From NCBI GenBank assembly GCA_009829735.1, contig CM020619.1, forward strand, positions 7,988,375-8,052,374: a DNA stretch of 64,000 nt. Reading direction: 5' to 3'. The DNA comes from Pyropia yezoensis. Its lineage: Eukaryota; Rhodophyta; Bangiophyceae; Bangiales; Bangiaceae. The notes below the pieces were generated by a model, which saw nothing but the letters and a program-made list of their open reading frames with translations, did no database searches and was not told where the DNA came from. A program made the position numbers and the translations under genes. Position 1 is the stretch's first letter, and every line of letters starts with the position of its first letter. Positions 1 through 13,200 of the stretch are shown one piece after another.

Positions 1-541
1 GGCAGCGACAGGAGGCGGGAGATGGGAGGCGATCGCACGCGCGGGCCGCCGGGCCACCGGGTGGCGGCCGCCAACGGCAGAGGCACTGGCGCCGCCGCTA
101 TCCCCGCCGGGCACGCCCACCCGCCAGTCGGTCGCGGCGCGACGCGCCCGCGGGGTCGCCTCCGCCGCCGTTGCGCCGCGGCCGGTGGGAAGGGCCGGCC
201 AATGCCGGCCATCGTGGACGGCGCCGCACGCTGCCAGCTGCCGCGGTACGCCCCCTTCCACCCCCCCCTCGGCATCGGGGCACGCCCCGCGTGCCACCGC
301 TCGCACATTGGAGGGGACCGGCTGGCCACAGTTGCGCGAGTGGGCGGGAAGGGACAGGGAGTGCGGGCGGGGGGGGGGGGAGTGGAGGGGCAGCGAAGTG
401 TCGCGGCGGTTGGCCGCCGTGGCAGGCGGCACAACCTTCTTCCGTCTGTGCCCACCCCCTACACGCACACTCCCCATTTCGTCCTTCTCGTCCCCCCGCC
501 CCCCGGCCAGTGGGTGCCGTCAGAGCCGCCGCCGCCGGCAG
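1..541. other. 3' flank of the giant coiled-coil gene; no gene seen
   Basis: This GC-rich stretch lies downstream (minus sense) of the stop codon proposed for the giant gene. Short frames are open on both strands, as expected at this GC content, but none resembles a protein family or uses residues like the real genes here. It probably holds the 3' UTR and intergenic DNA. A G tract sits near 370-380. Confidence 0.4.
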
Positions 542-826
542 TTAAGAGGCCAACCGCTTGACCGCCGCTCCGCTGCCGCCGCTGCTACCAACACTGCCGC
601 CGCTGCTGCTGGTGGGGGGGCCACCCGCCCCCCGTCCTAGGCCTGCCGCCGACCCAGTCACGCCGACGACCCCACCACCGTCACCGCCACCGCCACCGCC
701 ACCACTGGCGACGCCGCCACCACCGGCGACGCCGCCGCCGCCGCCGTCGCCGCCACCACCCTTGCCAACCCCGCCGTCGCTGCCAATGGCGCCCCCCCCC
801 CCACCGCCGGGGTTGACGCCGTCGCC
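542..826 (-). CDS. Proposed last exon of the giant coiled-coil gene (Gly/Ala/Ser-rich tail)
   Basis: The long frame of the giant gene meets a good donor (GTACGT) at 1288-1283. Read past it, the protein changes to a mixed Cys/Trp/Arg composition, as if entering an intron. A pyrimidine-rich acceptor ending in GCAG lies at 828-827. Joining 1289 to 826 keeps phase 0 and gives 94 further codons, rich in Gly, Ala, Ser and Val, closing with TAA at 544-542. The intron would be 462 nt. Low-complexity Gly-rich frames stay open by chance in such DNA, so this exon is only a plausible model. The alternative is read-through to the stop at 1055. Confidence 0.4.
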   Translation of the reverse strand, partial: GDGVNPGGGGGGAIGSDGGVGKGGGGDGGGGGVAGGGGVASGGGGGGGDGGGVVGVTGSAAGLGRGAGGPPTSSSGGSVGSSGGSGAAVKRLAS

Positions 827-1288
827 CTGCGGGCCAGAGAAACAGGACGACCACCACCGCCTCGACGAGCCGCCGCTTCCAATCGCCTGTTGCCGCGCTC
901 ACGCCCGAGACAGTTATCGAGGGAGGGGGGGGGGAAGGGAGAGTGCGGGTGGGGAAGTGGGAGAGAGGAAAAGGGAAAAAAGCGCACGCGCGCCGCCCAC
1001 GTGTGTAAACGTGCATGCAGCACGGGCAAAGAGCATCGGGCGAGGGCGGGTGTGTCAGTAACGGTTGCGGGTCTGTTCGAGGCGCGTTGCGGCAGGCCCC
1101 CACCTCCACATACCACCGTCGTGGCGCCGTGGCGGTGGCGGCAGTGGCGGCATGCCTGCTGCCGGCCTGCGTGTCTCCCCTCCCACTCTCCCCGCCCTCT
1201 TCGTAGTGCACCCCAACGACACCCCACCCACGCTGCACACACCTCCCCAAGCACCGCAAGGAGCACAAGAAAAAAAAACCACACGTAC

Positions 1289-4200
1289 CGTTCCCGGCCG
1301 CGGCTTGGCGCCGCTCCAGCAGCTACTGTCAGCCGACTGCGGGGCAGTGCCGCCCGGCGAGCCCGGCGACAACGGCAGGGCCCCCCGCAGGTCCTCCGTG
1401 CCGAGGGTGCCGGTGGAGCCCCACGCAGACAGCAGCGGTGCCGCCACGCCAGACGTCGCCGACGAGGACGCCGCCGAGTCCACCCGCCCCGCCCGTCCAG
1501 GAGACATGGACGGCGGGGATGGGGGCGGGAGCGAGGGGGACCGCGGCGAGCCGCCGTCGGCCACCAGCCGCCAGGCAGGTGGCGACGGGGGAGCCAGCGG
1601 CGGCGGCGAACCGGCCGCCGCCGCCGCCACCCCCACCGCCAGCACCCCCGCCTCTGCCGCGCGGGAGGGGGTGCCCGCGGCGGCGCCCCCCCCCCCCCCC
1701 CCCCGGACGGGGGGCAGCAGGCGGCTGCTCCCCGCCCCCGCCCCCCCCCCACCCTCTGTCGCCGACGCCGCCGCTTCCGCGGCCACCGCCGCCACCGCGG
1801 CGGTCGCGGTCGCCGCCGCGGCGGCGGCGCGGCGCTCGTCCGCCTCGGCGGCGGCAACCGCCGACACGGTCGCGGCCTGTGCGTCGGCCACCGCCGAGCG
1901 GAGGCGGCCGCCGAGGCCGACGACGCGCGCCCACAGGCGGGCGGCCGCCGCGTCGCGGGGCGGCGACGTGGCCGACCGGCGCGACGAGCGCGCCGACGAA
2001 AAGGACCGCGACGAGGACAGCGGCGGCGGCAGCCGCGGCGACGGCGACCGCGGCGGCTCGCCCTGCCGGCGACCACCACCTTCGCCAGTGGCGCCGGGGG
2101 AGGGGGGCGGCTCGTCGTCGCCGCTGCCCCTCTCCCCCCAAGCGGTGGCGGCGGCAGCCGCGTCAGCCGCGTCGGCGGCCGCCGCTTCTGCCACGTCGGC
2201 GCGGCGGCCCGCGTCGGCCACCGCCGCGGCCGATGCGGCGGCGGCCGCGTCGGCGGCCGCCGCCGCCGCCCTCAAGCGGGCGCCCAGGGCGGCGACGCGC
2301 GACCACGGGTCGGGCGGCGGCGGCGCGGCGCCGACAGAGGGGGTGCGGCCAACGGCGGCGAGCGACAGGGAGGAGGAGGAGGCGGCGTCGTCGCCGCCGC
2401 CGCCGCCGCTGCCGCCACCGTAACTGCGGCAAGCCGCCAAAGAGGCAGACGGCGACAGCGGGCTGTCGCCGCCACCGCCGCCCCCCGCTGACGCGGCGCG
2501 GGCGGCGACCGCGGCGACCGCGTCAGCGGCCGCCGCCGCAGTGGCGGCCATGTCCAGCCGGGCGGCCGCCGAACTCCCGGCGCCGCCGGTGGTCGTGGAG
2601 GCCGGGCCCCCACCCGCGTCGGGCACCGAGGCCAGCATCCGCCAGGAGCGGGTGCGCCGCCGGCTGGGAGATCCCCGCCGGCCGTCGCCACCCCCCACCG
2701 CCGCCGCCGCAGCAACCGCCGCCTTGCCCGACCCCGCCGCCGCTCCCGCGGCGCCGTCGGCGCTCTGCAGCCGCACGCGGAGACCGTCGGCGGCCGCGTT
2801 GGCCGCCGCCCGCGCCGACGCCTCAATGCCCAGTCGGTGGCGAAGGTGATCCGCCGCTGCTTCCGCCGCCGCCCGCCCCGCCGCCGCGTCATCCGCCTCC
2901 ACCGCGGCCGCCGCCGCCGCGTCGTCGGCCGCCGCCCGCGCGGCGGCGGCGGAGGCGGCCCGCTCCCGCGCGGCGGCCGCGTCGGCAGCGGCCGCGTCCC
3001 GCTGGGCGGTCGCGGTGCGGAGGGCGGCGTGGAGCGCCGACACGGCGGCGGCGGACGTGGCGGCCGCTGCCGCAGCCGCGTCGAGGCGCCCACGCACGGC
3101 CGCCGCGTCGGCGGCGGCAACGTCGCGCGCGGCGGCAGCGGCGGCCGCCTCGGCCACTGCCGTCGCGCGCGCATTGTCGGCCACGGCGGCCGCGTCGGCC
3201 GCCGCCGCTGCCGCTGCGCGGCCGTGCGCGGCGGCTTCGTCGGCCGCAGCCGCGTCGCGCGTGCCAGCAGCCGCCGCCGCTGCGGACGCCTTGGCCACCG
3301 CCACTTCTGCCGTCGCCGCGTTGAGGCGGTGCCGCAGCGTTGCAACGTCGGTAGCCGCCGCCGACCGCTCGGCAGCGGCCGCCGCCTGGGCGGCCGCCAA
3401 CTCGGCCGCCGCGGCGGCGGCCGCTTCGTCAAGGCGGCGGCGCAGGTCGGCCGCCTCGGCAGCAGCCGCCGCGGCGTCCGCCCCCGCCGCATCCTGCGCG
3501 GTGGCGGCCGCGTTGTCCCGCTCAACAGTGAGGGCGTCGAGGCGGTGCCGGAGTGCTGTCGCCTCGTCGGCGGCGGTCTTGCGTTCGGCCGCTGCAACCG
3601 TGGCGCTGTTTGCCGCGGCTACAACCTCGGCGGCTGCCGCATCAAGGCGCCGACGCAGGTCGGCGGCCTCAGTAACCAGCGCCTCATGCCCGGCATCATC
3701 TGCCGCCTTGGCCGTGACCAGCTGGGTCACCTCGGCGGTCGCCGTTGCCAGGCGGGAGCGCAGCGCAGCAGCTTCTGCCGCCGCCGCCTCGCCGTCCGCA
3801 GTCGCGCTGTCGAGACGGGCGCGCAGATGCGCCGCGTCGACGACAGCCACATCCTGGTCTGCCATGGCCACCTGTCGCGCAGCCGTCGCTTCGTCCTGGG
3901 ACGTGGCCGCCGCCGACAACTGGACATCCGCCTCTTGTAGGCGATCACGAAGGGTAGACGCCTCGGCCACCAACGAGTCTGCCCGGGTGATAGCGGCAGC
4001 GTTGGACGCCTCTGCCTCTGATGCCTTAGTAGCCGCCTCGTCAACGCAGCCCCGCAGGTCAGCCACATCCGCAGCTGCTGCCTCCAGTTTCGCAACGACG
4101 ACAGCCATGGACTCCTCCGCTTTGGTTGCTTTCGCGGCCGCCTCTGCCTCGGCCTCGGATAGGCGGTGGCGCAGTTCAACAAGGTTGGCCGTTACTGCTT

Positions 4201-7200
4201 CCTGCTCGACAACCGCAGCCGCCTTAGACTTGAGTGCCTCTGCGGCCTCTGCATTTGCGTCACTCAGGGAGCCACGCAGAGCGGCCGCTTCTGCAGCCGC
4301 CGCCTCGTGCATTCCCTCCAGTCTCGCCACCGCCGCCAGCTGCGACGCCTCCACCTCTGCTACTTTGGTAGCCGTCTCGTCCAGGCGGCCACACAGGTCA
4401 ACTACCTCGGCCGCTGCCTCCTCCAGCTGAGCGACCGCGACAGCCTTTGCATCCTGTGCTTCTGCCGTCTTGGCAGCCGCCTCGCTCACGCGGAGACGCA
4501 GGTCAGCCGCCTCGGCAGCCACCGCGTCCCGGTCGGCCTCGAGGTTGGCCACCGCAGCGGCTGCCGACTCATCCTTCTTCGCAACAGTGGCTGCCGCTTC
4601 AGTACTTGCCTCTTCGAGGCGGCGTCGAAGATTGGCCCCCTCCGCTGCCGTCGCCTCCTGCTCGGCGGCAGCTGATACCAATGCCTCCTTCATCTCGGTC
4701 GCCCTGGCGTCGACTGATTCAAGGCGGCCACGCAGGTCGTCTGCCTCGGCAGCCGCCGCGTCCCGCTCCTCTTCAAGGTCGGCAACAGCCACTGCATTGG
4801 ACTCCACCGCCTTGGCTGCCATGACGGCCGCCTTGTCAAGGCCCTCACGCAAACCCGCCGCCTCAGCAATCACCGCGTCGCGGTCGGCCTCCAGTTTGGC
4901 AACAGCAGCCGCCTTTGACTCCTCCACCTCTGCCACTCGTGCAGCCGCCTCCGTCGCTGCCTCTTCCAGGCGACGACGCAGATCGTCCGCTTCAGCAGCT
5001 GTTGTCTCCTCCTTGACCAACAGAGTGGCATGTGACGCCTCCATCTCGGCGGACCGGGCACCCGCCTCTCGGAGGCGGTCACGCAGGTCAGCCGCCTCGG
5101 CTGTAGCCACTTCCCCATCAGCCTCCCGCTTGGCAATGACGGCTACTCTCGCCTTCTCCATCTCAGCTGCATTCACGGCTGCCTCGTCGAGGCGACGACC
5201 CAAGCTAGCCGCCTCTGCCGCTGCCGCCTCGCGCTGGGACTCGAGTTGGGCGACCACAGCCGCCTTGACGCCCTGTGCCTCTGTCGCCTCGACCCTAGCG
5301 TCCTTGAGATATTTACGCAGCACAGCCGCCTCAGCCAAAGCCTCGTCCCGCTTTTCTTCCAGCTTGGCAACAACAGCCAACCTCGCCTTCTCCAGCTCCC
5401 TTGCCTCGACCATCGCCTCTTCCAGGCGGCCACGCAGGTCGGCCGCGTCGGCCGCCGCCGTGTCTCGTTCAGCCTCCAATTGCGACACCGCAGCCGCGGT
5501 GAGCACCCCCGCCTTGACAGCCCTGTCGTCGGCCGCTTTCTGTTCCACCAACGCTGCGTCCCGCGCCGCCACTGCCGCCGATGCTTCTGTCACTGCCGCG
5601 TCAAGGCGGCGGAGAAGGTCGGCTGCGTCGGTCGCCGCCATCTCCTCCACCTCTGCCTTAGCAGCCGCCGCAGCGGTGACCGCCGCGGCTGCCTCTTGTT
5701 CCTTGGCCGCCTTGATAACAGCCGCGTTGGCCTCTTCCATCTTTGCCGCCGAGACAGTCGCCTCATCCAGACAGCCACGCAGGTAGACTGCCTCAACCTC
5801 TACTGCCTTCAGTTGGGCGACCACAGACGCCTTTGAACTCTCCGTCTCGGCGACCCTGGCAGTCGCGTCATCTGCACGGCCACGCAAGTCAGCCGCCACG
5901 GCAGTTGATGCTTCCAGTTCGGCAATCAAGACCGCTTGGGACTCCTCCAGCTCCGTCACCTTGGCCGCCGCACCGTCGAGTCGGTCTCGAATGTCCGCCG
6001 TCTCAACAGCAGCCGCATCGCAGTCGGCCACGACCTTTGCCACCGCAGCCGCCTTGGACTCCTCCAGACGCGTCATCTCTCTGGCCGCCACGTTGACGTC
6101 GTCACGCAGGGTGGCCGCCTCACTCAACGCAGCATCCCGGTCAGCCTCTAGTCTTCTCACCTCAGCTGCCATGGACTCCCTCAAACTAGCTTGAGAGATG
6201 GCCGCGTCGTCGACGTCGTCACGCAAGGAGGTCGCCTGGGCTGCAAAAGCGTCCCGTTGGGCCTCCAGTTGGGCAACAGCAGCCGCCTTGGACTCCTCCA
6301 GGTCGGTCACCTTGCAGGTCACTTCGCCGAGGCGGGCACGAAGGTCAGCCACAACGCCAGTCATGGCTTCTCGGTCGGCCTCGAGCTTCCGAACAGCAGA
6401 CGCACTGGAATCCTCCACCTCCACCGCCTTGACGGTGACTTGATCGAGACGCCCACGGGTGTCGGCCGCCTCGGCAGCCGCCGCATCCCGCTCGGCCACG
6501 AGTCTCGCGACAGCAGCCGCGTGGGAGTTCTCCAGCTCTGCAGCTCGGGAGGTTGCCACGTCAACGTCGCCACGCAAAGCGGCCGCCGCGGCAGCAAGCA
6601 CATCGCGCTCCGCCTCCAGCTTCGCCACAGTAGCTGCCTTTGACTCTGCCAACTCGGTCGCGCTGACGAACATATCGCCAAGACGGCCGCGTAGGTCGGC
6701 TGCCTCGGCGGTCGCAACATCCCGCTCGGCCTCGAGCTTGGAAACAGCAGCGGCCTTAGACGACTCCACGTCTGCCACCTTGGCTGCTTCTACATCAATG
6801 TCGTTACGCAACGTGGCCGCCGCAGCAGCAGCCGCTGCGTGGTCGGCGGCAAGTTTGGCCACCGCAGCTGCTCTGGCCTCTTCCAGCTCTACGGCCTTGG
6901 TCGTCGCCTCTTCGAGGCGGCCTCGCAGGTCAGTCGCCTCAGCATCCACCGCCTCTTGTCTGGCAACAACAGCCGCTCTCGACTCTTTAAGCTCGGTCGC
7001 CTTGGCTGCCGCTTGGGTGAGTTCGTCGCGTAGGGCGGCCGCCTCGTCAGCCACAGCATCCCGCTCAGCTTCGATTCCAGAATAAGCAGCCGCCTTCGCC
7101 TCTTCTAGTTCTGTTGCGTACCTCGCGGCGTCGTCCAAACTGCCGCGGAGGCTAGCCGCTTCGGATGATGCCGCCTCTTGTTTGACCGCAAGCTCTTTCA

Positions 7201-10200
7201 CTGCAACCGCTCGTGCCTCTTCCAGGTCTCTCGCCTTGACCGTCACCTCTTCCAGACGGCCGCGAAGGTTGGCCGCCTCGGCCGCTACCGCATCCCGGTC
7301 GGCTGCCAGCTCGGCAACCGCAGCCGCCTTCGCCTCCTCCAGCTCGTTCGCCAGAGCGGCCGCTTTGTCCAGTCGGCTACCCAAGTCGGCCACCTCAGCC
7401 GTAGCCGCCTCACGCACAGACGCCAGCTCTCTCGCTGCCGCAGTACTGACAACTTCCAGGTCGGCGACCTCAATGGCCGACTCATCCAGACGGCTTCGCA
7501 AGTCGCCCGCCTCCGCCGCAGCCGTCTCCTGCTGAGCCGCCAGCTCGGCGACTGCAGCTTCTCTGGCCGCTTCAAGCTCAGCCGCCTTAGTAGCTGCCTC
7601 GTCCAGGCGGCTGTGGAATTCAGACGCCTCTGCCGCAGCAGCCTCTTGCTTGGCCGCCACCTCGGCAACTGCGGCATCTCTCGCCGCTTCAAGCTCTGCC
7701 GTCTTGGTTGCTGCTTGCTCCAGACGTTCACGCAAGTCGCCTGCCTCCGCCGCAGCCGTCTCCTGCTGAGCCGCCAGCTCGGCGACTGCAGCTTCTCTGG
7801 CCGCTTCAAGCTCAGCCGCCTTAGTGGCTGCCTCGTCCAGGCGGCTGTGGAATTCAGACGCCTCTGCCGCAGCAGCCTCTTGCTTGGCCGCCACCTCGGC
7901 AACTGCGGCATCTCTCGCCGCTTCAAGCTCTGCCGTCTTGGTTGCTGCTTGCTCCAGACGTTCACGCAAGTCGCCCGCCTCCGCCGCAGCCGTCTCCTGC
8001 TGAGCCGCCAGCTCGGCGACTGCAGCTTCTCTGGCCGCTTCAAGCTCAGCCGCCTTAGTAGCTGCCTCGTCCAGGCGGCTGTGGAATTCAGACGCCTCTG
8101 CCGCAGCAGCCTCTTGCTTGGCCGCCACCTCGGCAACTGCGGCATCTCTCGCCGCTTCAAGCTCTGCCGTCTTGGTTGCTGCTTGCTCCAGACGTTCACG
8201 CAAGTCGCCTGCCTCCGCCGCAGCCGTCTCCTGCTGAGCCGCCAGCTCGGCGACTGCAGCTTCTCTGGCCGCTTTAAGCTCAGCCGCCTTAGTAGCTGCC
8301 TCGTCCAGGCGGCTGTGGAATTCAGACGCCTCTGCCGCAGCAGCCTCTTGCTTGGCCGCCACCTCGGCAACTGCGGCATCTCTCGCCGCTTCAAGCTCTG
8401 CCGTCTTGGTTGCTGCTTGCTCCAGACGTTCACGCAAGTCGCCTGCCTCCGCCGCAGCCGTCTCCTGCTGAGCCGCCAGCTCGGCGACTGCAGCTTCTCT
8501 GGCCGCTTTAAGCTCAGCCGCCTTAGTAGCTGCCTCGTCCAGGCGGCTGTGGAATTCAGACGCCTCTGCCGCAGCAGCCTCTTGCTTGGCCGCCACCTCG
8601 GCAACTGCGGCATCTCTCGCCGCTTCCAGCTCTGCCGACTTGGTTGCTGCTTGCTCCAGACGTTCACGCAAGTCGCCTGCCTCCGCCGCAGCCGTCTCCT
8701 GCTGAGCCGCCAGCTCGGCGACTGCAGCTTCTCTGGCCGCTTCAAGCTCAGCCGCCTTAGTGGCTGCCTCGTCCAGGCGGCTGTGGAATTCAGACGCCTC
8801 TGCCGCAGCAGCCTCTTGCTTGGCCGCCACCTCGGCAACTGCGGCATCTCTCGCCGCTTCAAGCTCTGCCGTCTTGGTTGCTGCTTGCTCCAGACGTTCA
8901 CGCAAGTCGCCCGCCTCCGCCGCAGCCGTCTCCTGCTGAGCCGCCAGCTCGGCGACTGCAGCTTCTCTGGCCGCTTCAAGCTCAGCCGCCTTAGTAGCTG
9001 CCTCGTCCAGGCGGCTGTGGAATTCAGACGCCTCTGCCGCAGCAGCCTCTTGCTTGGCCGCCACCTCGGCAACTGCGGCATCTCTCGCCGCTTCAAGCTC
9101 TGCCGTCTTGGTTGCTGCTTGCTCCAGACGTTCACGCAAGTCGCCTGCCTCCGCCGCAGCCGTCTCCTGCTGAGCCGCCAGCTCGGCGACTGCAGCTTCT
9201 CTGGCCGCTTTAAGCTCAGCCGCCTTAGTAGCTGCCTCGTCCAGGCGGCTGTGGAATTCAGACGCCTCTGCCGCAGCAGCCTCTTGCTTGGCCGCCACCT
9301 CGGCAACTGCGGCATCTCTCGCCGCTTCAAGCTCTGCCGTCTTGGTTGCTGCTTGCTCCAGACGTTCACGCAAGTCGCCTGCCTCCGCCGCAGCCGTCTC
9401 CTGCTGAGCCGCCAGCTCGGCGACTGCAGCTTCTCTGGCCGCTTTAAGCTCAGCCGCCTTAGTAGCTGCCTCGTCCAGGCGGCTGTGGAATTCAGACGCC
9501 TCTGCCGCAGCAGCCTCTTGCTTGGCCGCCACCTCGGCAACTGCGGCATCTCTCGCCGCTTCCAGCTCTGCCGACTTGGTTGCTGCTTGCTCCAGACGTT
9601 CACGCAAGTCGGCCGCCTCTGCCGCAGCCGTCTCCTGCTGAGCCGACATCTCCGCGAAAAAGGCTGCCCTGGAGTCCTCCAGCTGTGCCACTTCGCTGTT
9701 TGCCTCCTCCAGACGTCCACGCAAGTCGACGGCCTCTGCCGCAGCCGTCTGCTGCTTGGCTGCCAGCTCGGCGACTGCAGCTTCTCTGGCCACGTCCAGC
9801 CCTGCCGCCTTTGTGGCCGCCTCGGCCAGGCGGCTACGCAAGTCAGCCGCCACTGCCTCAGCCGTCTCCTGCTGAGCCGCCAACTCGGCGTCAGCGGCTG
9901 CTCTGGCCTCTTCCAGCTGCGCCACTTCGCTCTTTGCCTCCTCCAGACGTCCCCGCAAGTCACCCGCCTCTGCCGCATCAGCCTCTTTCTGGGCCGCCAC
10001 CTCGGCGACTGCAGCTGCTCTAGTCGCTTCCAGCTCTGCCGTCTTGGTGGCCGCCTCGTCCAGGCGGCTGCGGAAGTCAGCCGCCTCTGCCGCGGCCGTC
10101 TCTTGCCGAGCTGCGACCTCGGCGACTGCAACTGCTCTGGCCGCGTCCAGTTCTGCCGCCTTGGTGGCTTCCTGGTCCAGGCGGCTGCGGAGGTCGGCCG

Positions 10201-13200
10201 CCTCATCAGCCACCGCCATGCTGTGGTTAACAGCAGCCGCCCTGGCTTCTTCCAGCTCTTTTGCCTTGACCGCCGCCTCATCAACCGCACGACGCAAGGC
10301 GGCCGCCTCGGCAGCCACCTCATCTCGCTGAGTCTTCAGTCCGGCCATAGCAGCCGCCCGGACCGCTTCCAGCGCGGTCGACTTGGCCGCCGCCTCGTCC
10401 AGACGACCGCGGAGGTTAGACGACTCGGCAGCTGCCGCCTCTTGTGTGGCCGCCAGCTCAGCGACAGCAGCCACTCTGGCCTCCTCCACCTCTGCCGCCT
10501 TACCCGTCGCTTCCTCAAGACGACCACGCAAGTCGGTCGCACTCGCCGCCAAGGTATCCCGTTCGGCCTCAATTTTGGCTACAGCAGCATCGTTGGATTC
10601 TGTCAGCTCGGTCACCTTGCTCGCCGCCTCCTCCAGGCGGCCACGCAGGTTGTCCACCTCAGCAGTGGCCACCTCCTGCATGGTCGCAAGCTCGGTCGCA
10701 AGCTCGGCAACCGCAGCCGCCCTGGCAGTCTCCAGAGCAATCCCCTCGCTCGTCACCGCGCCCAGACGGTCGCGGAGACTGGCTGCCTCGGCCGCCGCAG
10801 CGTCTCGCTGAGCACTCAGCTCGGCGACAGCTTCTGCTCTGGATTGTTCCAGCTCTGACGCCTTTCTCGCGGCGCCATCCAGACGGCCGCGCAGGTCGGC
10901 CACCTCTGCTTCCACCGCCTCTCTTCTTGCAACAGCAGCCGCGCTTGCATCTTGCATCTCCCTTGCTTGGGACGCTGCCTGGTCGACCGCATCGCGCAGA
11001 GAGGCCGCCTCGGCAGCAACCGCGTCTCTTTCTGCCTCCAGCTTCGTTGTAGCAACCATGTGGGACTCGGCCAGCACGGTCGCGTCGGCGGTCGCCTTGT
11101 CGATCGCATCGCGCAGAGAGGCCGCTTCTGCAGATACTGCATCCCGCTCGCCCTCCAGTTTTGCGACAGCAGTCGCCTGGGACTCTTTCAAGTGCTCCGC
11201 CCTGGCGGTCGCTGCGTCAAAGTTTTCAAGAAGAGCCGCCGCCGCGGCAGCTGCCGCATCACGCTCGGCCTCCAGCTGGCCAACAGCAGCCGAGTTGGAC
11301 TCTACTAGACCAGTCGCCGTGACCGTCGCCTCGTCCAAGCGGCTGCGCAGGTCCGCCGCCTCTGCGTCGACAGCCTGTAGTCTGGCAATAGTAGACGCGT
11401 TGGAATCTTCCAGCTCAGCCGCTTTAGCCGCAGCATGGTCGACCGCACCACGCAAGGTGGCTGCCTCGGCAGCCACCGCATCCCGCTCAGCCTCCAGGGT
11501 GGCTACAGCGGTCGCGTTGGACCTGGCCATCACGATTGCGTTGTCCGCAGTTTGGCGGAGATCCTCACGCAGGGCGGTCGCTTCCGCTGCCACCTCATCC
11601 CGCTCAGCTTCCAGTTTGACTGCAGCAGCCGCGTGTGACTCTTCCAGTTGGGTTGCCCTGACTGCCGCCTCGTTAACCGCATCACGCATGGCGGCCGCCT
11701 CGGCAGCCACCGCATCGCGCTCGGCCTCCAGTTTCGCGACAGCAGTCGCGTTAGACTCGGCCAGCACAGTTGCGTTGTTCGCCGCGTGGCGGAGGTCCTC
11801 ACGCAGGGCGGCCGCCTCGGCAGCAACCCCATCCCGCTCAGCTTCCACTTTGGCTGCAGCAACCGCGCTCTCTTCTTCCAGCTCTTTCGCCTTGGCCGCC
11901 GCTTCTTCAACCGCACCACGCAAGGCGGCAGCCTCGGCAGCCGCTTCGTCTCGTTGAGTCTTGAGCCCAGTCATTGCAGCTGCCCGCACCTTTTCCAGCG
12001 CTGCCGCCTTGGCCGCCGCCTCCTCCAGACGGCCGCGAAAGCCGGCTGCCTCGGCCGCCGCCGCTTCTCGCTTGGCCACGAGCTCGGCAACCGAAGCTGC
12101 TCTCGACTGCTCTAGCTGTGTCGCTGCCTCCTCGAGGCGGCCGCGCAAGGCAGCTGCCTCTGCATCCGCCGCCTCTCGTCTGGTGACGGCAGCCGCTCTT
12201 GCGTCTTCAAGTTCCGTCGCCTTGGCCGCTGCCTGGGCAATGTCCTCACGCAGGGCGGCCGCGGCGTCCGCCGACGCGTCACGGTCAGCCTCCAGCATGG
12301 CCATCGCAACGGCCTGGGATGCCTGCAACTTTTCCATGCTGGCTGCGGCCTCGGCAGCTGTCTCTTCTTGGCGGCGACGCAGGTCAACCACCTCAGCCGC
12401 TGCTCCGTCTTGCTGTGCAACGGCGCGTGCCCGAGACTGCTCCAGTGCTGCTACCTGTGTGGCCGCCTCGGCGGCGGCCTTTGCCAGGCGGGAATTGAGG
12501 CGCGCCACTTCGGCTTCCGCGGCGTCGTGCTTGGACACCGCCGCCGCCCTGGACGCGTCCACCTCAGCCGCCCGCGCCGCTGCATCTTCCAGGCGGCGCC
12601 GTAGGTCAGCCGCATCGGCCTCTGTGGCCTCCCGCTGCAACGCCGCCATCGTGGCCGCCTCCTCGGCCCGCGCCGCCTGTGCTGCCGCCCCCTCTAATCG
12701 GCCGCGCAGCTCCGCCGCCTCGGCCGCCGCCTCCTCCCGTTGCGACGCTGCCGCGGCCCGTGCGTCGGCGGCCGCCGCATCGGCCGCGGCGGTAGCGTCG
12801 TGCAACCGGCCGCGGAGGGCGGCGGTCTCGGCCACCGCCGCGGCTTCGGTGACGGTCAGCGCGTCGAGGCGGGTGGACAGGACGCGCACGTCAGCGGTCG
12901 ACGCCTCTGCCTCGGCCACAGACGTGGCCAGCCGCCGCTGCAACGCCTCAGCGTCGGCCGCGGCGGCCGCCACGTCAGCCGCCGCGGCGGCGACTGCCGC
13001 GTCGGCACGGGCGCGGAGGGTGGCGGCCTCCTCGGCCGCCGCCGCCTGGTCAGCCGCCGCGGCGGCTGCCGCGTCGGCCGCGGCGGCCGCGTCGGCCGCC
13101 GCCGCGTCGCGTACCGCCGCCGTCGCGGCGGTTGCGTCGGCCAGCTCCGCGGCGGCGGTGGCGGCCGCCGCGGTCGCCGCATGGCCGGCCGCGTCAAGGC

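Noticed and set aside
890-2491. 533-codon plus frame and other Arg/Pro-rich frames over the giant gene's 3' part
   Set aside because: Low-complexity shadows of GC-rich coding sequence; no family resemblance.
7498-9640. CRISPR-like array
   Set aside because: Repeats are contiguous and coding, with no spacers, in a eukaryotic gene.
7285-10323. 1,012-codon minus frame, Arg/Trp-rich
   Set aside because: A frame-shifted shadow of the same repeat array. It is Arg/Trp-heavy, and its open length ends where the array and nearby repeats end.
7178-10858. 1,226-codon plus-strand frame antisense to the giant gene
   Set aside because: Created by the 234-bp (codon-multiple) repeats, which keep every frame open together. 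Composition is Leu/Arg/Cys/Ser-rich and unlike the host genes, and the minus frame is open for 12.6 kb.
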